A DNA stretch of 64,000 nt from Sepiola atlantica (taxonomy: Eukaryota > Mollusca > Cephalopoda > Sepiida > Sepiolidae): positions 32,860,093 through 32,924,092 of the forward strand of contig OY744516.1 in the NCBI GenBank assembly GCA_963556195.1, written 5' to 3'. The translations under genes and the position numbers were made by a program. The notes under the pieces are model-generated. The model was not told the DNA's origin, did not search any database, and saw only the letters and a list, made by a program, of their open reading frames with translations. Shown one piece after another: positions 57,831 through 64,000 of this stretch. Within the stretch, counting starts at the first letter, position 1. Every line of letters begins with the position of its first letter.

Positions 57831-59771
57831 TTATAGATGATATTTTAATTTTTTTTTAATTTTACTTTTTCACATGTGTGACTAGAAGAATAGGCATTAA
57901 AATGTTAAATATGAGAAAAATGCTCCCAAAACAAGTTTTATAAATCTTACTATTTTTACTCCAGTGAAAAAACAAAAACAAAAACAAATCAATGATGAAT
58001 ATTATTGGTCTGAACATTTTATCCATGCATTTAGGATATTTTATTTTCACATATTTTTGACTGTGGATATTTTGGGTCATGTTTAAGTTAAAGGTAAAAA
58101 ATATTAACTATGTAATTTAAAATAAAATAATAAGCTTTATATGAATTGTATAATACAGTCATGTAATATAATTTATATATCTTGAGTTTTTATAAATCCT
58201 TTGTTTTTTTAAAAAAAAAGTTAAGTAAAATAAAGCTAATAAAAGTCAAAGGTTCATTTGTTTTCTAAGATCTTCTTCATTCATCCAGGGAGTAACTTTA
58301 GTATTTAAGTACAATTGAGCATCACAAGAAAATCATACATTTAATGAAATTATATTTCAGGAAATAAACAAATTTCTTTTTACGCAATGACGATTGTCGA
58401 CCGGAAATGTAAATCGCCTACAAAACTTTTAAATTAAAAGGTGACCAAGAATAACTGGATATTTTAAAGGAGTCCTATGTTAATGTTTGAGTAGTTATTG
58501 ACGAAACATTTGTATCCAAAACGTTCTGGTGGAAAATTAAAATTACTGTTTTCTCACTCGCTCATTACCAACTTTTCAACGTGGCACCAATGCGAAAATA
58601 ATTACATATTATAATTTCATATGAATTGGCAATAATTCTATTGATCTGTCGAAAGAAACTTCAAACAAACAAAAGTTTTTATTATGACCATTTGTTTAAG
58701 TGAAAGAAGTTAATTCAAGGAATTCTTTTTAACCCAGTTTTAAAAAAATAAAAAATAATCAAGTAATAAACAAATTACCATCTTATTTTAAAAGAAATTA
58801 AATTAGTGAAGAAAATATGATTATTTCTTTATTAAGTTTTCAGACAAATCATTGCATAAAATCAAAAGAAAATTATGCAAAATTTGTCTTTATTTGTGAT
58901 TTTTTTTCCCCCAGAAAACTATTTCAATGTACCTTGAAGAAATGTAAGTATTTTAAAATTCAATTGCGATAATACAAATGTTTAATCTAAATTTTACCAT
59001 GGGCGTTGATTAGTTGTTGAGAATATTAATAAAGAAGTTAATTTTAGAGTGAGTGGCATTTTACATAACTTCACTATCCAGAACAATAGAAGATTAAAAC
59101 AAAAATCAATAAATATCCTACTTGGAGCATTTACAAATATTTTTATAAGAATTTATTAGAAGCCGAAAATAGTGTTGGGGTAGGGGCATATGATGAGGAT
59201 TTCTTCGTTTTCTCCAGATACAAGACGACCAAAGGGGATTAATAGCCTACTTCTTAATTGTTACTTCCTCCTAATTTTGAAATAGAATAAGCTAGCCAAA
59301 AGTAGGATTAAAACTTGACTGACATAATATTTTATTTCCAATAAAAAGCCTGTGGGGAATTTTTTAATTTTTTTTTATGACTTCATACAAGAGAAAGCAG
59401 ACCAAAACGAAACTTGTGTGTTTAGAACCCTTTATATTGAAAATGTATACTTCTAAAAGTATATATAATTGTATGAACACTATTATAAAGAGCTATGACA
59501 CTTAGGGACACTGTAAAGCTGTAATAGAAAATAATGGACACATTGAATAGAATTTACTATAGTAAGTTATAACTTGTATATAAATAATATTATTGATACT
59601 TAAATGCATGATAAAAAGTTTTAAACACATTTTTTTCTCCTGATTATTATATATCTGAAGAAGGTACAAATTGTACCGAAACATAATATGAACTGAATAT
59701 TCACATGATTTTCAATTCATTATTTAGATCATATGTAATGTGTTTTGGCAATTCTCTATTTATTATCTTCC

Positions 59772-59775
<4 letters not shown>
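57831..59775. other. AT-rich DNA without recognised features
   Basis: Very AT-rich; no open frame over 72 codons, no recognised element. Confidence 0.45.

Positions 59776-59827
<52 letters not shown>
59776..59827. repeat. (TA)n microsatellite
   Basis: TA tract reaching the left end of the hAT-type element. Confidence 0.95.
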
Positions 59828-60197
59828 CAGGGCTTTATGGAGCCCTCCAAAAATGAGCGCGCTCCAGGAGCACGCTCCTTTTTGCTGGAGCGAAGGAGAG
59901 GAGGGCTCATTTTATATTCAGCGGGAGTTGAGCGGGAGAGCAACTCCATTTGGGACTAAAGAGCGGTGGTTTTATCGCTCCGCGCTTCTCACTCCAAAAT
60001 TATTTGATTTTTTTTTTTTTAAACATTAGTTTTTTATTCAGCAATATAAAGGAAAAGTAAAGAAAGTCTCAGATTTTACTCTGAATTATTTTAAAAAAAT
60101 ATATCGCTGGTAAATGTATATGAGAGAGAAAGAGAGAGGAAGGGAGGGAGAAAGAATGAGAAAGTTACACATGGAAATGGAAACTGAACTTTTCTGG

Positions 60198-60378
60198 GTT
60201 TTTCACATCTATGTGTTACACTTTTGATAGGACAGTGTTCTTAAGGCAAGAAACAATTTGGCGTCAAATGTCTTTAAACATTTGAAGTTCTCAGATTTTT
60301 ACATCTATGTGTTACATTTTTGATGGGACAGTTTTCTTAAGGCAGAAGACAGACAATTTGGCACCAAATGTCTTTAAA
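60198..60378 (+). repeat. Tandem duplication of about 85-98 bp
   Basis: 60198-60278 and 60296-60378 share ACATCTATGTGTTACA, TTTTGATAGGACAG/TTTTGATGGGACAG, TTCTTAAGGCA, CAATTTGGC and CAAATGTCTTTAAA. Confidence 0.85.
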
Positions 60379-60530
60379 TGAGCCAGTGAGTCTATAGATG
60401 TCTTTAAAGTTATTTTCTTATAGATTTGAATTTTTTTTATTTATGACAAGGATGTATATTGCTGATTGAATAAATAAGCCAAATTTTCTTTTAATTCGTG
60501 TTTTTAAATAAAGAATTTTAGGTTCAATTA

Positions 60531-61070
60531 TACTATAAGGGCGGTTGAATTTTCTCACCCATTTCGCTCGGTATTCACCCAAATGTTCGATAAAATCGAT
60601 TTTTGGGGTGAAATGGTACATTTTGTCCTGACAAAAAATTCTAATTTATTTTTTTAGCTTATATAAAATTGAACTTTAATGACACATTTATACCCGTCAT
60701 CTTTTCGGTGACATTTTGTTATTCTTAAATTCACGACTAGTATGTGTTAACTTTTTCATGTTTGCTTTTAAATTCGTTAAATTCCGTTAAAACTTGCTTT
60801 TGTAAATAGAATGTTCAAAGTTTGTTTTTTGTGTGTAATAAAATGTTAAAACAGTAAAAATATCTTTAGTCCAAGGAAAAACCAATAAAAACCAACATGG
60901 CCGGCAGCGATTAAAACCTGGAATTAAAGTTAGATTCTCAACACTTTAAAAAGTAAATGAGAATTTTATTTTAGGAACAAAAATACAATTAAGACCAACA
61001 ATCAGTTTCATCCTAAATTTGGGCGAATACCAAGCGAAATGAGCGAAAGAAAACAGCTGTCCCTATTCTA
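60531..61070. mobile_element. 540-bp foldback/MITE nested in the hAT element
   Basis: The left arm (TACTATAAGGGCGGTTGAAT, CCATTTCGCTCGGTATTCAC, CCAAAT) and right arm (ATTTGGGCGAATACCAAGCG, AAATGAGCGAAAG, CCCTATTCTA) are imperfect inverted repeats of about 55 bp. CAATTA occurs on both sides (60525-60530, 61071-61076), a possible 6-bp target duplication. The interior has no coding capacity. Confidence 0.7.
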
Positions 61071-61775
61071 CAATTAAACCGAAGTTTAAACTTAATTAAA
61101 TTAAAGAAAATATCTTACATTTTAATATAAAAAAGCCAATAAATAGACTTTCTGACTAATTTGTTGTCTTTAGAACCGAAAGTAGCATAGATATCTTTAT
61201 TTAAAAAAATCTGTTATCGAATTTTACAATTGTAAACACTTTGTTTTTTTTAGAGATTTCAAATATAGACGTTTTCACCTTTTTTATTGAAATTTTTAAT
61301 TTAAATAAATGCTTTTGCCCGACCTAGGAAAACTCATTCCAGTAAATTGTTCCGTAGAGGAAAATTTGACCCAATATTTTTTCAACTCCCAAGGTCTAGG
61401 TCAGATATTTTGTATGAAATTTTAAGACATTAAATGGATCTCTGAATTTTTTATTGACAATTTATTGATATTTTTTGGCCAACTGATGAGAAATATTTTT
61501 TTTATTCAATCTTTAAAAAATTAACTTCATTGGGTTTTTTCCGCTCCAAATTGTACTATTGAAAAGGAAATGGATAAATCGATTTGTTTGAAAGTACTTG
61601 CACGTTTCTCTGTTGTAAATAATAATATACATTATACAATATAGTTACGTTGGTAAAACAAACAAATATTAAACAACAGTATGACGATTAATGTTGCCCT
61701 GGCTGTCTCTCCTCTCCCAGAGAAATGTTTTCTTTAAAAAGAAAATAATCACTAATAATGTTTAAAAGTAAAACT

Positions 61776-61991
61776 TTATTTACTTAAAACAAATCTAAAT
61801 ATATCGGGTAAAATTTTCCTTTCCTGAAAAAAATAGGTTGTTAATGTAATGAATATTAAAATTGTTTTAAAATACTTAAGGGATTTTTCTAATTCTATTT
61901 TATACTTCAGGAAACGAAAATTTACATGTAATCCTATACTTCGTCCGACATGTTCTCCTATAACTCTCAAAATATTAGCGAGATTTGTCAA
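61776..61991 (-). other. Unrecognised open frame inside the hAT-type element
   Basis: 71 codons (MTNLANILRVIGEHVGRSIG ...). No transposase or other family motif is visible. Likely chance. Confidence 0.15.
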
Positions 61992-62276
61992 ATATTAACT
62001 TACGGTCTTACACTTAAAGTGACATCTCAACCCATATTGCTGAGATCCTTTGACGCCCACCCCTATCCTTTGACCACTCATTGGCAGAATAGAACGTTTA
62101 TGAAAGAAGGTACATTTTTATTATGGAGCGCTGAAAAAGAGCCGCTCCTTTTTTATAGGAGTTTGAGCAGGAGCGGCTCCTTTTTGAAAATGGGGAGCGT
62201 GAGAGGAGCCAGCTCCAATTTTGGGTGTTAGAGCAGGAGCGGGAGCAGCTCCAAAAGTAGTGGAGCGCATAAAGCC

Positions 62277-62279
<3 letters not shown>

Positions 62280-62319
<40 letters not shown>

Positions 62320-62330
62320 TATAATTATAA
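62280..62330. repeat. (TA)n microsatellite
   Basis: TA tract starting at the right end of the hAT-type element. Confidence 0.95.
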
Positions 62331-62404
62331 ATATTTGTTTTATCTACATACGTATAGGTTTTATCCTTTCGGGAATCGTCAGTGTAGAGATAATTATTCA
62401 TACC

Positions 62405-62485
62405 GGTCGCAGAATTCGTAACCTCAGAACACGATTCATTTTTTTAAAACTCAAATTCCGATGTCTTAACTCACTAGGCCACTAT
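62405..62485 (-). repeat. Degraded tRNA-like retroposon head
   Basis: The minus strand has TGGCCTAGTGAGTTAAGAC (A box, good) and GGTTACGAATTC (62411-62422, B box with an inserted A) at plausible spacing. Confidence 0.4.
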
Positions 62486-62552
62486 GAACAATCAGCGAGA
62501 GTTAAAACCTATTATTGGTAGCTGTCGTCAACTGTGTTAATGAAGAAAGATG

Positions 62553-62568
62553 CGCACACACACACATA

Positions 62569-62624
<56 letters not shown>
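62553..62624. repeat. (CA)n-(TG)n-(TA)n compound microsatellite
   Basis: CACACACACACATATG, (TG)n and perfect (TA)n ending at the first C of the MITE; CACACA/TGTGTG halves are self-complementary. Confidence 0.95.
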
Positions 62625-62627
<3 letters not shown>

Positions 62628-63006
62628 GGTGGGCCAAAATAAGGGTCCTATCTTTAAATTTGAATAACTTGAATTTGAATAACTTCCACAAAATAAAAGT
62701 TAAACTCACCAAACTTTATGTGTGTGTAGACTGACCCTTCCGAGATTTTTTGAAATAAACAAAACAAATTTTAGCCGAAAAACACTTCTTAAAACTTACA
62801 AAAACTAAAGTATTGTTTTTTACACTGTTTTGAGTTTTTTAAGCAAAAATAATGTTTTCTAAATGAGGGTACGTTCCTTAGGGCTAATACGGCTCATGCT
62901 TGCTTCGGAAGGGGTCCTTTACTTATTCTAAAAAAAAAAAAAAAAAATCAATAAATAAAAAAGTTATGAATTTTTAAAAATAGGACCCTTATTTTTGCCC
63001 ACCCTG
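62625..63006. mobile_element. 382-bp MITE with CAGGGTGGGC ends, copy 2
   Basis: Same element as 55767-56150, with about 99% identity by eye: one T/C change at CGGCTCATGC, an A-run length difference, and G instead of A at the final terminal base. TA flanks both sides; a (TA)n tract continues to 63027. This copy has the intact right end CCCACCCTG. Confidence 0.92.
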
Positions 63007-63027
63007 TATATATATATATATATATAT

Positions 63028-63538
63028 GTCAATGTTTGAGTTATAGAAATCCATGTTAAGTTATAACCTTCAAATAAGTTCCAATAAGGGTTACATTTTT
63101 CAAAGAATCTGAAGACATCATTGAAATTTTTCTTTGATTCCATCTGGGTCACTACAGCAATTATCGGTTAGGTCCATAAAATAACTGAACTATATTCGAA
63201 TGTAAAGAAACGAATTTTCTAAATAGATTTTCATCGTTTCATAAAACAGAAATAAAATTAAACAAGATATCTCGGTGAAGAAGGTATTTAAAAAAAATGT
63301 TTGGAAATTTAATTTAATTTTGTTAGTATTTTTAAGATTTAAAATAATCCAAATTAGTTTTGATTTGCCGTTTTACAACTGTCTGTAAGAAACATTTTTT
63401 TTTCTTTACTATTACCACAGTGCAAACAGTTTTTTTTTATTACTTGACCTTGTTACAAATATTATTTTAAACTTTCTACGATAAACTTTTTAATATTTTA
63501 AATTATTTTTTCTAAAAAAAAAACTTTCAGCAATATAT
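63028..63538. other. AT-rich DNA without recognised features
   Basis: Nothing recognised. Confidence 0.45.
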
Positions 63539-63570
63539 CCCCACATGGGCAACGCCAGGTCAATGTACAA
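63539..63570 (-). repeat. Possible reversed left terminus of repeat X
   Basis: ATGGGCAACGCCAGGTCAAT resembles the reverse of the ACTAG..ACCCG..GTTGCC terminus seen at 27390. Single weak match. Confidence 0.25.
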
Positions 63571-64000
63571 AAGTCAATGCTGTAGAATTTCATATTTAAT
63601 ATATAAAGAAAAGCCAGTTTTATTCTCAGTTTGTCATCGATAGCAATATCCATAATTTATTCTGAATAGCCAATTTTTCTTTCTTTTTTTTTTTTTTGAT
63701 CATAAAAAATGTATTTTGCTTTTAAGTAATTGACTTAAAATCAAAACTTATTCCGGCTCAGAACATTGTAAAACTGGAGGCATTTTTCGCTAATCACTTT
63801 CACAGTATCAACTACTTACATCGTTAATAAAAAAAAATTCTACATTTCTCTATCCCAGCTTCCAAATAACCATTTACATTTGTTTTAAATAAATATTAAT
63901 CTATTAATTTCTCATAATTACTTACATATCCTATTAATAGGTAGAATAATTTGATTTCTAAAATCTATTTACAATGTTGTCATAAAATGTTGCAAGTGAC
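63571..64000. other. AT-rich DNA without recognised features
   Basis: Nothing recognised to the window end. Confidence 0.45.

Larger units (their letters stand above)
59828..62279. mobile_element. 2.45-kb hAT-type non-autonomous element
   Basis: The left end CAGGGCTTTATG and right end CATAAAGCCCTG are perfect 12-bp inverted repeats. Both subterminal regions are dense in GAGC/GCTC motifs (GAGCGCGCTCC, GGAGCACGCTCC, GGAGCGGCTCC, GGGAGCAGCTCC), as in many hAT elements. Flanking 8-mers are TATACATA and TATATATA, one mismatch, but the (TA)n context makes the duplication uninformative. The 2.4-kb interior has no frame over 100 codons and no hAT dimerisation or RNase H motif; it holds a local duplication and a nested foldback. 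Confidence 0.75.

Noticed and set aside
62534..62734. 66-codon frames across the 62.6-kb microsatellite
   Set aside because: Translated microsatellite and MITE end.

Overview
The window looks like intergenic or intronic DNA from an animal genome, most likely a coleoid cephalopod (octopus type). The grounds are the overall mix: AT-rich background, very many (TA)n tracts joined to dispersed elements, U2 snRNA-, 5S- and tRNA-derived retroposons, mariner, hAT and Harbinger elements, several LINE clades, and long simple arrays. The species-level guess is inference. No host protein-coding gene, intact tRNA or intact rRNA could be supported. Every recognisable protein segment belongs to a decayed transposable element, and the longest open frames (1350, 1318, 1072 and 825 codons) are by-products of tandem repeats.

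Layout. 1-4.2 kb: part of a dispersed element ending in (TA)n, a foldback, a U2-derived SINE piece, a Harbinger-like element with a TTA duplication and a broken MADF-like gene, and a solo LTR with a 5-bp duplication. 4.9-9 kb: U2-derived SINEs, a LINE 3' end and a Tc1 relic. 9.9-13.6 kb: a dispersed repeat, a dead mariner and a LINE reverse transcriptase relic. 14.9-15.6 kb: a 20-bp minisatellite. 19-20 kb: a (TA)n hairpin and a TG/CA/TA array. 21.5-23.3 kb: a Penelope-like relic and a LINE 3' end. 23.9-25.1 kb: a 28-bp minisatellite. 26.0-26.6 kb: two long palindromes. 30.2-34.2 kb: a pyrimidine-rich satellite whose core is 97 visually identical 30-bp units.

34-40.8 kb is a cluster of palindromic and foldback elements, a 29-bp-TIR MITE, a 5S-headed retroposon and two U2 SINEs in tandem, separated by (TA)n tracts. 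41-43.6 kb: LINE relics, one split by a 540-bp hAT element with a perfect 8-bp target duplication, and a 280-bp duplicated segment joined to U2 sequence. 44.4-50.9 kb is a 6.5-kb polypyrimidine domain containing a 2.15-kb tandem duplication. 52.7-55.4 kb: the best preserved LINE, with remnants of endonuclease and reverse transcriptase and an internal deletion. 55.4-63 kb: a dispersed element split by a TA-flanked MITE (a near-identical second copy lies 6.9 kb away), a tRNA-like retroposon, and a 2.45-kb hAT-type non-autonomous element holding a nested 540-bp foldback.

The most interesting signals are the U2 snRNA-derived retroposons (at least nine copies in two sequence types), their repeated occurrence inside one dispersed element type, the homogeneity of the 30-bp satellite, and the large strand-asymmetric pyrimidine domain. 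Positions are from reading by eye; boundaries without a target duplication may be off by tens of bases.
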